In this document: positions 7,212 through 14,582 of the stretch, piece by piece
Layout: each line of letters opens with the position of its first letter
How positions within the stretch are numbered: position 1 is the stretch's first letter
DNA from: an uncultured Phycisphaerales bacterium
GTDB lineage: Bacteria > Planctomycetota > Phycisphaerae > UBA1845 > CAIVHJ01
Direction: 5' to 3'
DNA length: 18,395 nt
NCBI GenBank assembly: GCA_903905665.1
Contig: CAIVHJ010000167.1
Location: forward strand, 1-18,395
The notes under the pieces: model-generated
Databases searched by the model: none
Seen by the model: only the letters and a program-made list of their open reading frames with translations
What the model was told of the DNA's origin: nothing
Position numbers and translations under genes: made by a program

Positions 7212-8570
7212 TTATGTGTCACTCTGCTTCAATGTGGCGAAGGTTTTGCTGAGTTCCTCGCGAAGCATTTTTTGCGCCGAACCGGTATGCAGATTGCTTG
7301 GCAAGTCCAAATCGATTTGCCGGCCCGTCGCCATGTGTTTGACGGCGAGAGACGGGCCGACAATGATGCAAAATTCGGCTCGGTGCTGAGCTGCCTGCTG
7401 GAACTGTTTTTTTAGCGAACCGGCTTTGTAACTAAAAATACAGGATTGTTTCATTTGCCGGCGGAGGATGTTGACGATCGTCCAGACATCGGGAATTTTT
7501 TCTGCGATTTCTGTAGCGACATAGCATTCCACTGATTCAGTCAGGCCAGGGATCAGTCCGCATTCCTCGAGAACCTCTCCAAGCACGACGTCTCCCATTC
7601 CAAACCCGACCCCCGACAAATGCCCACCCCCCATTTCGGCAAGCAGATTGTCATAGCGACCGCCGCCGCAAATTGCTCTGCGTACGTCTCCGGTGCTGTA
7701 GGCTTCAAACACGATGCCGGTGTAATAATCCAGCCCGCGAACGACGGAGGGGTCAAACACGCAGTAATCCAGCGCCTTGCGGTCGTCTTGTTCCTTCAGG
7801 GCGTTCAAGACCGACTTCAGTTGCGCGCAAGACGAATCCGATTTCGCGGACGGTCCGAGAATCGCTTCCACTTGGCTGAACGCCTCATCTCCGCGAACGC
7901 TCATCATTTCGTTCAGCGTGTTTCGCTGCGTTTCGTTCAATCCTGTTTTGGCGAGTTCCGCGTCGAAGACTTCGGGCGGAATTTTCCCTCGCTTGTCCAG
8001 TACGTTGAAGATTAACGGGTGGCGATCCGATTCGATTTTCAGGGTTGAAAGAATTTCCGCAAACACCGTTCGGGAACTGATACGCATTTCGACGTGTTCG
8101 GTGGTCAATCCCAGTTGTTCAAACAAATCGAGCGCGACACTGATGCACTCGGCATCGGCCAAATCGGTTCGATCCTCCGGCGCCCCGATGATGTCGATGT
8201 TCCATTGCAGAAACTCCCGCAGTCGTCCTCGTTGCGGACGCTCCGCCCGAAAAAAATTCGGAACGCAAAACCACTTGATCGGCTTGGGCAGCGCGTTGGC
8301 TCTCGCCGCTACCATCCGTGCCAGCGTCGGCGTCATTTCAGGTCGCAACGCCAGCGCTCGACCGCCGCGGTCCTCAAAATGATACAACTCGGATACGATG
8401 CCCTCCCCGCTCTTGGCGACGTACAAATCGAGGTATTCCAGCGCGGGCCCGTCGTACTCCTCAAAACCGTGTCGTTGCGACACCTCACGCCATTTCCCGA
8501 CCAGCCAGTTCCGAACCGCCATCTCCGGCGGGTAAAAATCCCGCGTCCCTTTGACGTTTTGAAACTTCAT
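7212..8570 (-). CDS. hisS: Histidine--tRNA ligase
   Basis: Class II synthetase charging tRNA-His. Visible parts: the N-terminal FQNVKGTRDFYPPEM, LRPEMTPTLARM, motif 2 FRAERPQRGRLREF (residues 107-120), and the HisRS-specific RGLDYYTG (277-284). Motif 3 follows as GGGRYDNLLAEMGGGHLSGV (from 301), then a C-terminal anticodon-binding domain of about 100 residues. The ATG start at 8570 has AGAGGA eight bases upstream. The length of 452 residues is within range for long bacterial forms. Residues around motif 2 (RPEMTP, REFLQWNIDIIG) resemble the archaeal/eukaryotic-style HisRS subgroup more than the E. coli type (RPEGTA, RQFHQ). The gene stands alone on the minus strand and is divergent from rsmD, with only 117 bp between starts. 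Confidence 0.97.
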   Translation of the reverse strand: MKFQNVKGTRDFYPPEMAVRNWLVGKWREVSQRHGFEEYDGPALEYLDLYVAKSGEGIVSELYHFEDRGGRALALRPEMTPTLARMVAARANALPKPIKWFCVPNFFRAERPQRGRLREFLQWNIDIIGAPEDRTDLADAECISVALDLFEQLGLTTEHVEMRISSRTVFAEILSTLKIESDRHPLIFNVLDKRGKIPPEVFDAELAKTGLNETQRNTLNEMMSVRGDEAFSQVEAILGPSAKSDSSCAQLKSVLNALKEQDDRKALDYCVFDPSVVRGLDYYTGIVFEAYSTGDVRRAICGGGRYDNLLAEMGGGHLSGVGFGMGDVVLGEVLEECGLIPGLTESVECYVATEIAEKIPDVWTIVNILRRQMKQSCIFSYKAGSLKKQFQQAAQHRAEFCIIVGPSLAVKHMATGRQIDLDLPSNLHTGSAQKMLREELSKTFATLKQSDT

Positions 8571-8604
8571 CGCCGAATCCTCTTGGTGCGGTGGTTGCTT
8601 TCCG

Positions 8605-8632
8605 TTGTTCCTTCGTCGTACCCCGATATGGT
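8605..8632 (+). promoter_or_regulatory. Possible rsmD promoter
   Basis: TTGTTC (8605-8610), 16 bases, TATGGT (8627-8632). The -10 sits on a perfect 11-bp palindrome, GGTATCATACC (8630-8640), whose other strand reads TATGAT and could serve hisS. The match is weak. If it is real, the ATG at 8628 lies inside the promoter, which favours the GTG start at 8688 for rsmD. Confidence 0.3.
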
Positions 8633-8687
8633 ATCATACCCCGTTCATTCTGACACGCTGGTGCCTTTTGACGGGTCGAGGGTTATT

Positions 8688-9287
8688 GTGCGCATCATCG
8701 CCGGAAAATGGAAGGGAATCCCGCTCATTTCACCGCAGGGCCCCCAGACTCGCCCGATCCTAGATCGGGTCAAGGAAACCGCCTTCAATATTCTCGGTTC
8801 GCGATTGGCTGTCCCCGGTCAAATTCCACCCGGTTCCGTTCTCGATCTGTTCGCCGGTACCGGTTCCATGGGCATTGAAGCCCTCTCCCGCGGAGCCTTA
8901 TTTTGCTTGTTTGTTGAAATGCACGAACCGACTTTGCAACGGCTCCGGTCTAACTTGGAACGAATTGCAGCCGGTACGACGGCAAAGATTCTCGGCGCCG
9001 ACGTATGGAACCTCCGAATGGAACACCTGCAAAGCCCACATCCGTTTGAACTCGTTTTCGTCGATCCTCCGTACAAAGATACATGCGATTTCTCCCAGGG
9101 TACGCCAATTTTCGATTTGATGAATCGTCTGCCATTGGTTCCGCAAGTCGCTTCGACCGCCCTCATCCTGCTCCGCCATCACAAAAAAACCCCCTGCTCC
9201 GACTCCACATTCCCACGTCTTAACCATGTGGATCAGCGCACCATTGGCGACACCAGCTTGTCCTTTTTTACTCCCCGCCGGGGGTGA
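8688..9287 (+). CDS. rsmD: 16S rRNA (guanine(966)-N(2))-methyltransferase RsmD
   Basis: S-adenosylmethionine-dependent methylation of 16S rRNA G966 during 30S assembly. From the GTG start the protein opens with VRIIAGKWKG and TRPILDRVKETAFNIL, the usual RsmD N-terminus. The SAM-binding motif DLFAGTGSMGIEALSRGA is at about residues 53-70 and the catalytic DPPY (FVDPPYK) at 126-129. GTG 8688 is chosen because GAGGG lies five bases upstream and the family normally starts with this segment. An ATG at 8628 would add 20 unlike residues. It is 199 residues, slightly longer than usual, with a divergent C-terminal end (LILLRHHKKTP). It shares the plus strand with the nucleotidyltransferase 64 bp downstream, so the two are probably one transcript. 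Confidence 0.92.
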   Translation: MRIIAGKWKGIPLISPQGPQTRPILDRVKETAFNILGSRLAVPGQIPPGSVLDLFAGTGSMGIEALSRGALFCLFVEMHEPTLQRLRSNLERIAAGTTAKILGADVWNLRMEHLQSPHPFELVFVDPPYKDTCDFSQGTPIFDLMNRLPLVPQVASTALILLRHHKKTPCSDSTFPRLNHVDQRTIGDTSLSFFTPRRG

Positions 9288-9351
9288 TTCTCTCGCTATT
9301 GGGCCACTGAAGTTTTTGCTAAAAGCGGTCTGGCGCGATATTCTGACCCGC

Positions 9352-10575
9352 ATGAAGACTCATTCCGCCCAACAATCTGCCGAAACCATCATCCGGCGCC
9401 TCACGGATGCCGGTTTCCTTGCGCTGCTGGCAGGGGGGTGCGTTCGGGATTTACTTTTGGGACGGGAACCCGAAGACTACGACATCGCCACCGACGCCCG
9501 ACCGGAGGAAATCTGCCAACTCTATCCCCGTGCACAAAAAGTCGGCGCTCATTTCGGCGTGGTGATCGTTCGACAATTTGGGCATCCCATCGAAGTCGCC
9601 ACGTTTCGCGCCGACGGGCCCTATACCGACGGCCGACATCCCCAGACCGTCACATTCACCACCGCCGAAGAAGACGCTCGACGACGAGATTTTACGATCA
9701 ACGGCATGTTTTACGATCCGATTCGTTCCTGCGTCATCGACTACGTGGGGGGGCAGGAGGATTTGAAGAAACGCATCATTCGCGCCATCGGGGAACCAAG
9801 GCGGCGATTCGAAGAAGACCATCTGCGAATGATTCGCGCGATTCGGTTTGCAAGTCGGCTCGAATTTGAAATCGAACCCGAAACGTTTTCCGCCATTCGC
9901 GGTCAGGCGGCGATGCTGCGACGGGTGAGCCCCGAGCGGGTGCGCGAGGAACTCGAAAAAATCCTCACCGATCCTCACCGATCCCGTGGTTTTGAACTCC
10001 TCCGCCAAACGACGCTTTTGCACCATCTTGGGGATGAACCCTCCTGGACCGATGAGCAGCTGGATCAAATCGCCTTGGCGATGGCTGATCTGCCCGCAAA
10101 ATCTTCTTTCTCGCTGGCGCTGGCGGTGCTGCTGCATTTCTTCGACCCGTCGCAAGTCGGTGCGATCTGTCGAAAACTCACGTGCAGCAACAAAATACGA
10201 AAGGAAACCGTCTGGCTGGTGCAACAACTCGGACGGTTGAATCGGAATGAGATACGGACGCTCGCCGATCTCAAATTGCTGATCGTCGGACCATGTTTCG
10301 ACGATTTGATTTCATTTTATCACTCGGTTTTGCACGCCCATCATGCGCCCACCCAACCGGCGGACGATCTGCAACGTCGCGCGGCGGCCCTCCCACCGGA
10401 GACGATCGCACCCGAACCGTTCGTCAACGGCGACGATCTGATTCAACTGGGTTTACAGCAGGGGCCCCGGTTCAAGAAGATTCTGGACGAAACCTACTAT
10501 CGCCAACTCAACGAGGAAATCCACGATCGGGATGAAGCCCTGTCGGCCGTCAAAAAACTGATCGAACTGAAATGA
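9352..10575 (+). CDS. CCA tRNA nucleotidyltransferase / poly(A) polymerase family
   Basis: Class II nucleotidyltransferase that adds CCA (or part of it) to tRNA 3' ends, or poly(A) to RNA. The head domain is clear: LLAGGCVRDLLLG (residues 26-37) with catalytic carboxylates in DYDIAT (42-47), RRDFTINGMFYDP (111-123) and EEDHLRMIRAIRFASRLEF. The rest is the helical body and tail, with no HD phosphohydrolase motif. ATG 9352 (MKTHSAQQS) is used because the domain begins right after it. The frame remains open to 9226, inside rsmD, and no clear ribosome site marks any start. Length is 407 residues. From sequence alone I cannot separate CCA-adding, A-adding, CC-adding or poly(A) activity, so no symbol is given. 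It ends 3 bp before the convergent fliN-like stop. Confidence 0.9.
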   Translation: MKTHSAQQSAETIIRRLTDAGFLALLAGGCVRDLLLGREPEDYDIATDARPEEICQLYPRAQKVGAHFGVVIVRQFGHPIEVATFRADGPYTDGRHPQTVTFTTAEEDARRRDFTINGMFYDPIRSCVIDYVGGQEDLKKRIIRAIGEPRRRFEEDHLRMIRAIRFASRLEFEIEPETFSAIRGQAAMLRRVSPERVREELEKILTDPHRSRGFELLRQTTLLHHLGDEPSWTDEQLDQIALAMADLPAKSSFSLALAVLLHFFDPSQVGAICRKLTCSNKIRKETVWLVQQLGRLNRNEIRTLADLKLLIVGPCFDDLISFYHSVLHAHHAPTQPADDLQRRAAALPPETIAPEPFVNGDDLIQLGLQQGPRFKKILDETYYRQLNEEIHDRDEALSAVKKLIELK

Positions 10576-10577
10576 GA

Positions 10578-11000
10578 TTATCCCGCCAGTGCTTTGATGG
10601 TTTCTTTGATGTGTCCGATCCGACTGATGCGCAGGCCGAAATTCTCACCGACTTTGACGGCGTGCCCGTTTCCGATTCGGCGGTTGGTGACGATGAGATC
10701 GAGTTCGGCGTCGAAACGCTTGTCAAATTCGATGATCGAGCCGACGTTGAACTCCATGACTTCCTGCGTCTTCATCGTTCGCTCAGCCAATTGCACAATC
10801 ACCGGAACCTTGATGCTGAGGATTCGCTTCACCTGAGCGTTTGATGCGACAGCCGAACGCGCATAGCCGGAGGGTACCGGTGACGGTCTCGAGACCGCAG
10901 CACCATCCGGACTCGATGAAGGTTCGGCCGGAGACGAGGCGAAAGATGAAAACGATTCGGCCTCGGCCAGCAAAGCGTCTATGTCCGACTGATCGGTCAT
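10578..11000 (-). CDS. fliN: FliN-like flagellar motor switch protein (SpoA/C-ring domain)
   Basis: The C-terminal SpoA domain fits FliN: ILSIKVPVIVQLAERTMKTQ, EFNVGSIIEFDKRFDAELDL, VTNRRIGNGHAVKVGENFGL, RISRIG. FliN forms the bottom of the flagellar C-ring and works with FliM and FliG in torque and switching. The 140-residue protein begins TDQSDIDALLAEAESF, much like the CheY-P-binding N-terminal peptide of FliM (SQxEIDALL). A Ser/Pro-rich linker of about 30 residues follows. ATG 11000 has GGAG five bases upstream. No other flagellar gene is in the window, so the gene is isolated from a flagellar operon here. A type III secretion C-ring homologue is a less likely alternative. Confidence 0.88.
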   Translation of the reverse strand: MTDQSDIDALLAEAESFSSFASSPAEPSSSPDGAAVSRPSPVPSGYARSAVASNAQVKRILSIKVPVIVQLAERTMKTQEVMEFNVGSIIEFDKRFDAELDLIVTNRRIGNGHAVKVGENFGLRISRIGHIKETIKALAG

Positions 11001-11089
11001 GGGGACTCCGCGGGCGATGCAATCCTACAATATCTTCATCGGCAACAATACGATACGGGATGAATACGCATAGTCTGCGGCCTGTGATC

Positions 11090-11112
11090 CACCGGCTGAA
11101 AGTCGGTGCCAC
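11090..11112 (+). repeat. Dispersed hairpin repeat, copy 2
   Basis: CACCGGC-TGAAA-GTCGGTG (11090-11108) is a 7-bp stem with one G.T pair, followed by CCAC. It is the same element as at 3653 and 11155. It lies between the fliN-like start and the fabF stop. Confidence 0.55.
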
Positions 11113-11154
11113 ACGACAGGATTGCGGAATGCGGAATAAACAGAGAGTTTGGTT

Positions 11155-11177
11155 CATCGGCCGAAAGCTGGCGCCAT
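11155..11177 (+). repeat. Dispersed hairpin repeat, copy 3 (degenerate)
   Basis: CATCGGC-CGAAA-GCTGGCG (11155-11173) followed by CCAT. It matches copies 1 and 2 at most positions, but its stem is weaker, with one mismatch and two G.T pairs. It sits 65 bases from copy 2 in the same direction. Confidence 0.4.
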
Positions 11178-11206
11178 GAAAAGAAAAAGGGGGTTGTCGC
11201 TACCCG
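11178..11206 (-). terminator. Weak candidate terminator after fabF
   Basis: On the minus strand a short stem, GGGT-AGCGACA-ACCC (11191-11205), is followed by CC and a T-rich run (complement of the A-run at 11179-11188). It lies 17 bases past the fabF stop at the end of the fab cluster. The four-pair stem is short, so this is only a candidate. Confidence 0.3.
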
Positions 11207-11222
11207 GGTTATCGGACGTGGA

Positions 11223-12470
11223 TTACTCGAATCGTCGGATGCAAACGCAGGCATTGTGTCCGCCGAAACCAAACGAATTGCTCAACGCGACACCAATGTT
11301 CAGATCCCTCGACTGATTCGGAACATAATCCAGATCGCACTGGGGATCAGGTGTCTGGTAATTGATGGTGGGGGGGGCCACTCCATTCCGAATCGCGAGA
11401 ACCGTAGCCACCAGTTCGACGGCTCCGCTGGCGCCCAACAAATGGCCGATCGCACTTTTCGTGCTGCTGATGGCCAACCGCTTCGCATGTTCGCCGAAGA
11501 CCTTCTTGATTGCCAAAGTTTCCGTCACGTCGTTGAGAACCGTGCTGGTTCCGTGGGCGTTGATGTAATTGACTTCGGAGGGTGTGACGTTGGCTTTTCG
11601 AAGAGCGGCGGTCATGGCCAAAGCGGCTCCTCGGCCGTCTTCAGCGGGTTGCGTGATATGCCCCGCGTCGGAACTGGCGCCGACACCGGCAACCTCGGCA
11701 TAGATTTTGGCGCCGCGACGGTGGGCGTGTTCAAGTTCCTCAAAAAGCAACACGGCAGCGCCTTCGCCCATCACGAAACCGTCGCGGTCCCGATCGAAAG
11801 GTCGGCTGGCGTGCGCGGGATCATCGTTGCGCGTGGACAGAGCCTTCATGGCTGCAAAGGCCGCCAAACCCAGCGGCGTTAGCGCCGCTTCGGAACCCCC
11901 GGTAAACATCGCGTCGGCGTCCCCGTTCTGAATCATCATCATCGCGTCGCCCATCGCGTGAGCCGACGAAGCGCAGGCAGTTACGACCGTCGAGGAGGGG
12001 CCTTGTGCATTCACCAGGATGGAAACGTTTCCTGAAGCCGCATTGGCCATGAGTTTCGGAATCGTAAAGGCAGAAACTTTGTCCACGCCCTTTTCCAGCA
12101 TGCGAACGTGCTGCTCCTCGATTTCGAGCAATCCGCCGATGCCGCTACCGATGACGGCTCCTACGCGAGTTGGATCCTCGCGGTCAGAATCCCATCCGGC
12201 GTCACGAATACAACCCCGGGCCGCCGCCACCGCCATCTGCGCGAACCGATCCAAACGTTTGATCTCGCGCCGGTCAATGTAATCCTCCGGTTTGAAATCC
12301 AGACACTGCGCCCCAAAACGAACATCATAATGGGACACATCGAACGTGGTAATGGAATGGGCGCCGCTTTCGGCATTGATCAGACGTTCCCAGAACGTCT
12401 CGACCGAGCAACCGAGCGGAGTGATGGCTCCCATTCCGGTAATCACAACACGTCGATGGTTCACAGGCAT
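11223..12470 (-). CDS. fabF: 3-oxoacyl-[acyl-carrier-protein] synthase II
   Basis: Condenses malonyl-ACP with acyl-ACP to elongate fatty acids. Thiolase-fold ketosynthase with the C-H-H triad: C166 (TACASSAHAMGDA), H306 (INAHGTST) and H343 (STKSAIGHLLGASGAVE), with K338 nearby. The N-terminus is RRVVITGMGAITPLG and the C-terminus NSFGFGGHNACV. ATG 12470 (MPVNHRR) is chosen because it opens directly into the conserved strand and has GAGGA just upstream. A TTG at 12488, overlapping the acpP stop, would add six residues. The length of 415 residues is typical. It is the last gene of the fab cluster, 14 bp after acpP, so its expression probably depends on the acpP promoter as well as upstream ones. 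Confidence 0.97.
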   Translation of the reverse strand: MPVNHRRVVITGMGAITPLGCSVETFWERLINAESGAHSITTFDVSHYDVRFGAQCLDFKPEDYIDRREIKRLDRFAQMAVAAARGCIRDAGWDSDREDPTRVGAVIGSGIGGLLEIEEQHVRMLEKGVDKVSAFTIPKLMANAASGNVSILVNAQGPSSTVVTACASSAHAMGDAMMMIQNGDADAMFTGGSEAALTPLGLAAFAAMKALSTRNDDPAHASRPFDRDRDGFVMGEGAAVLLFEELEHAHRRGAKIYAEVAGVGASSDAGHITQPAEDGRGAALAMTAALRKANVTPSEVNYINAHGTSTVLNDVTETLAIKKVFGEHAKRLAISSTKSAIGHLLGASGAVELVATVLAIRNGVAPPTINYQTPDPQCDLDYVPNQSRDLNIGVALSNSFGFGGHNACVCIRRFE

Positions 12471-12484
12471 CTTCCTCGTTTGAG

Positions 12485-12739
12485 TCAACCTTTGCTGGCC
12501 ACGATTTTCATGATGTAGTGGACGGCGTCCCCAACCGTTTGGATTTTCTCCGCCTCTTCATCCGGGATACTCATGTCGAACTCATCCTCGAACTCCATCA
12601 CCAACTCGACGGTATCCAGCGAGTCGGCGTTGAGGTCGTTGACAAAAGAGGTTTCCTTCTTGATCTCATTTTTATCCACGCCCATCTGTTCGGCGACAAT
12701 CGCGGCCACTTTCTCGAAAATTTCCTGTTCACTTGGCAC
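12485..12739 (-). CDS. acpP: Acyl carrier protein
   Basis: Carries growing acyl chains on a phosphopantetheine arm during fatty-acid synthesis. The attachment serine is S40 in DLNADSLDTVELVMEFEDEF, the canonical DSLD motif. The small acidic four-helix protein is 84 residues from GTG 12739 (PSEQEIFEKV). That GTG is chosen because AGGAGG lies eight bases upstream, whereas the GTG at 12760 has none and would add seven residues upstream of the usual ACP start. It lies between fabG and fabF, the standard place. The 111-bp gap to fabG contains its own strong promoter and a leader hairpin, consistent with the need for far more ACP than enzyme. Confidence 0.97.
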   Translation of the reverse strand: MPSEQEIFEKVAAIVAEQMGVDKNEIKKETSFVNDLNADSLDTVELVMEFEDEFDMSIPDEEAEKIQTVGDAVHYIMKIVASKG

Positions 12740-12780
12740 AGCTGTATCCTCCTGACCCACAATTTGTTACATGGTTTTGG

Positions 12781-12798
12781 GCATCGGTCAACCGATGC
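12781..12798 (-). promoter_or_regulatory. Hairpin at 5' end of acpP leader
   Basis: GCATCGGT-CA-ACCGATGC is a perfect 8-bp inverted repeat, practically a 7-bp stem with a 4-base loop. It starts about 3 bases after the predicted acpP transcription start and about 40 bases before the GTG. It may stabilise the mRNA 5' end. It has no U-run, so it is not a terminator. Confidence 0.5.
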
Positions 12799-12807
12799 AA
12801 ACCCCAT

Positions 12808-12836
12808 ACTATACTTTCCCCGGGTCTTTCTGACAA
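12808..12836 (-). promoter_or_regulatory. sigma70-like promoter of acpP
   Basis: On the minus strand, TTGTCA (12831-12836), 17 bases, TATAGT (12808-12813). Expected start near 12801. The hexamers and spacing are close to consensus and sit in the only sizeable gap inside the downstream half of the cluster. A short inverted repeat, CGGGT...ACCCG (12821-12840), spans the -35 and could be an operator or chance. Confidence 0.6.
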
Positions 12837-12850
12837 CCCGATGGGATCGT

Positions 12851-13591
12851 TTACATGTGCAATCCGCCATCGACCACCAGAACTTGGCCGGTGATGTAGG
12901 AGGCGCCGGGTCCGGCGAGAAACGCAACCACCGCCGCCACTTCTTCCGGTCGGCCCATTCGCTGCATGGGAATCAGCGGAATGACGGCTTCCTTGACCTT
13001 GTCGGGGAGGGACTCCGTCATGTCGGTGGCGATGAAACCCGGCGCAACGGCATTGACCGTGATGTTGCGCTTGGCCAATTCCTTCGCCGCCGATTTCGTC
13101 AGCCCAATCACCCCAGCCTTGCTGGCGGCATAATTCACCTGTCCGGCGTTGCCCATCACTCCCGCCACGCTCGCCATGTTGATGATCCGACCGTTCCGAG
13201 CGCGAAGCATGGATTTCGCAGCCATCTGCGTACCCAGATACACGCCCTTGAGATTGATTCGGATGACATCATCCCACTGCTTTTCATCCATCGACAGCAG
13301 AAGCGTGTCGCGCGTGATTCCAGCGTTGTTCACCATGATGTCGATCGCGCCAAATTTCTCGACGACCTCTTCGCCCAGTCGATTGACCGAAGCGGAATCG
13401 GTAACGTCCACCACACGATCGACGGCTTTGATCCCCCGGTCACACAACTCAGACACGGTGGACTTCAGCGGATCGGAAAGAATGTCCACTGCCACGATTT
13501 GCGCGCCCTGCGCACCCAATTCAAAACAAATCGCACGACCGATTCCTCGAGCCGCACCGGTCACAATGGCTGTTTTATTGGCGAGCAACAT
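12851..13591 (-). CDS. fabG: 3-oxoacyl-[acyl-carrier-protein] reductase
   Basis: NADPH-dependent reduction of beta-ketoacyl-ACP, the first reduction of each elongation cycle. Short-chain dehydrogenase of 246 residues. The nucleotide-binding motif TGAARGIG is at 11-18, NNAG at 88-91, and the catalytic tetrad is N113, S141, Y154 and K158 (VNYAASKAG). The C-terminus ITGQVLVVDGGLHM is the usual FabG ending. The ATG at 13591 has GGGAGG eight bases upstream, inside the last codons of fabD, and the fabD stop is only 3 bp away, so the two genes are tightly coupled. The position within a fab cluster makes FabG far more likely than another SDR. Confidence 0.97.
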   Translation of the reverse strand: MLLANKTAIVTGAARGIGRAICFELGAQGAQIVAVDILSDPLKSTVSELCDRGIKAVDRVVDVTDSASVNRLGEEVVEKFGAIDIMVNNAGITRDTLLLSMDEKQWDDVIRINLKGVYLGTQMAAKSMLRARNGRIINMASVAGVMGNAGQVNYAASKAGVIGLTKSAAKELAKRNITVNAVAPGFIATDMTESLPDKVKEAVIPLIPMQRMGRPEEVAAVVAFLAGPGASYITGQVLVVDGGLHM

Positions 13592-13594
13592 TGC

Positions 13595-14539
13595 TTATCC
13601 TCCCATGAAGTTTTTGAGGGATTCCCACGTACTGACGTTGACTGCCGTGACTTGGCGATCGATCTTGCGCATCAGACCCGTCAACACCCGTCCCGGTCCC
13701 ACCTCGACAAACCGATCGAATCCCTGACGAATTAATCGTTCGATGGTCGCCTGCCAGCGAACGGCGCTGGTCATCTGGCGATACAATAACTCGCGGATTT
13801 CGGCGGAGCGGCCATGCGGTTCAGTATTCACATTCGCGAATACCGGCACGCGAGATTCGCTGAAATTTGTCTTGTCCAGTTCGACGCAAAGTTTTTCGGC
13901 AGCCGGTCGCATTAACTCCGAATGAAACGCGCCCGCCACCTTAAGCATCACCGCCTTGCCTTGGCCCGACGACTCGACGGCTCGGACTGCTCGTTCACAC
14001 GCTGCCTTCTCGCCCGAAATCACAATCTGACCGGGGCAATTGAAATTGGCCGGCTGCAATACCGCTTCCTGAGCGCACTCGCGGCACAGTGTCTCCACGT
14101 CCGCCGGTTCCATTCCCATGATCGAAACCATACCACTGGAAACCGCGCGGGCAGATTCCTGCATGAACTCGCCCCGGCGACGAACCAGCCGGACCGCATC
14201 CTCAAAACTCAAAGCACCCGCCGCATGAAGCGCGGTGTACTCACCAAGACTCAACCCGGCCGCCGCCTCAAACGTCGGAGTCTCCTGCCCACCTTTGGTC
14301 AGCACGGACCAGATCGCGAGGCTGGTGACCAGAATCGCCGGTTGCTGGATATCCGTCTCTTCCAATCGTGATTCGGGCCCCTCAAAACAAATCGTCGCTA
14401 AATCAAAACCCAGTACTTTGTTGGCTCGCTCAAAGAGGGCCGCCGCGTGGGGATCGTTCTGAAAAACGTCCTTCCCCATCCCGACGGATTGGGAACCCTG
14501 ACCCGGAAATATGATCGCCGTTTCGCCCATACGAATCAT
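13595..14539 (-). CDS. fabD: Malonyl-CoA:ACP transacylase
   Basis: Transfers malonyl from CoA to ACP, supplying the extender unit to FabH and FabF. The protein opens AIIFPGQGSQSVGMG. The catalytic serine is S97 in GLSLGEYTA, the substrate-binding arginine is in RRRGEFMQ (about 122), and the catalytic histidine is H206 in AGAFHSELM. The length of 314 residues is typical. Two in-frame ATGs (14539 and 14530) are possible and neither has a clear ribosome site. The longer one is reported. The 107-bp gap to fabH carries a TATAAT box, so fabD-fabG may have a promoter of its own in addition to read-through from plsX-fabH. Confidence 0.96.
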   Translation of the reverse strand: MIRMGETAIIFPGQGSQSVGMGKDVFQNDPHAAALFERANKVLGFDLATICFEGPESRLEETDIQQPAILVTSLAIWSVLTKGGQETPTFEAAAGLSLGEYTALHAAGALSFEDAVRLVRRRGEFMQESARAVSSGMVSIMGMEPADVETLCRECAQEAVLQPANFNCPGQIVISGEKAACERAVRAVESSGQGKAVMLKVAGAFHSELMRPAAEKLCVELDKTNFSESRVPVFANVNTEPHGRSAEIRELLYRQMTSAVRWQATIERLIRQGFDRFVEVGPGRVLTGLMRKIDRQVTAVNVSTWESLKNFMGG

Positions 14540-14576
14540 TCACTGAAAACTGAACTTCGGATGTTCAATACCGAAT

Positions 14577-14582
14577 ATTATA
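14577..14582 (-). promoter_or_regulatory. Candidate -10 box upstream of fabD
   Basis: A perfect TATAAT on the minus strand, 38 bases before the fabD ATG. No good -35 hexamer exists at 15-18 bases. The equivalent place is occupied by an imperfect inverted repeat, GTGTGACTTGACTTATGACAC (14593-14613 with its mirror), so an activator- or repressor-controlled promoter is possible. Confidence 0.35.

Noticed and set aside
7205..7222. GTGAC...GTCAC stem just past the hisS stop as a terminator
   Set aside because: It has only five pairs, overlaps the stop codon and has no U-run.
6525..8570. Defence or restriction-modification island around the nuclease-like gene
   Set aside because: Neighbours are a LysM protein and hisS. 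No methyltransferase, helicase, toxin-antitoxin or integrase is present and composition does not shift.
8094..8687. Upstream extension of the rsmD frame through hisS
   Set aside because: The conserved RsmD start is at VRIIAGKWKG with its own ribosome site. The extension is antisense hisS.
11001..11222. Possible small gene or ncRNA between the fliN-like gene and fabF
   Set aside because: Only the two hairpin repeats and a weak terminator are visible; there is no frame with a start, ribosome site and sensible composition.
12518..13735. Long open frame on plus (about 405 codons) antisense to acpP, fabG and fabD
   Set aside because: It mirrors strongly conserved genes on minus, is rich in His/Arg/Asp as expected for an antisense shadow, and has no ribosome site or known domain.
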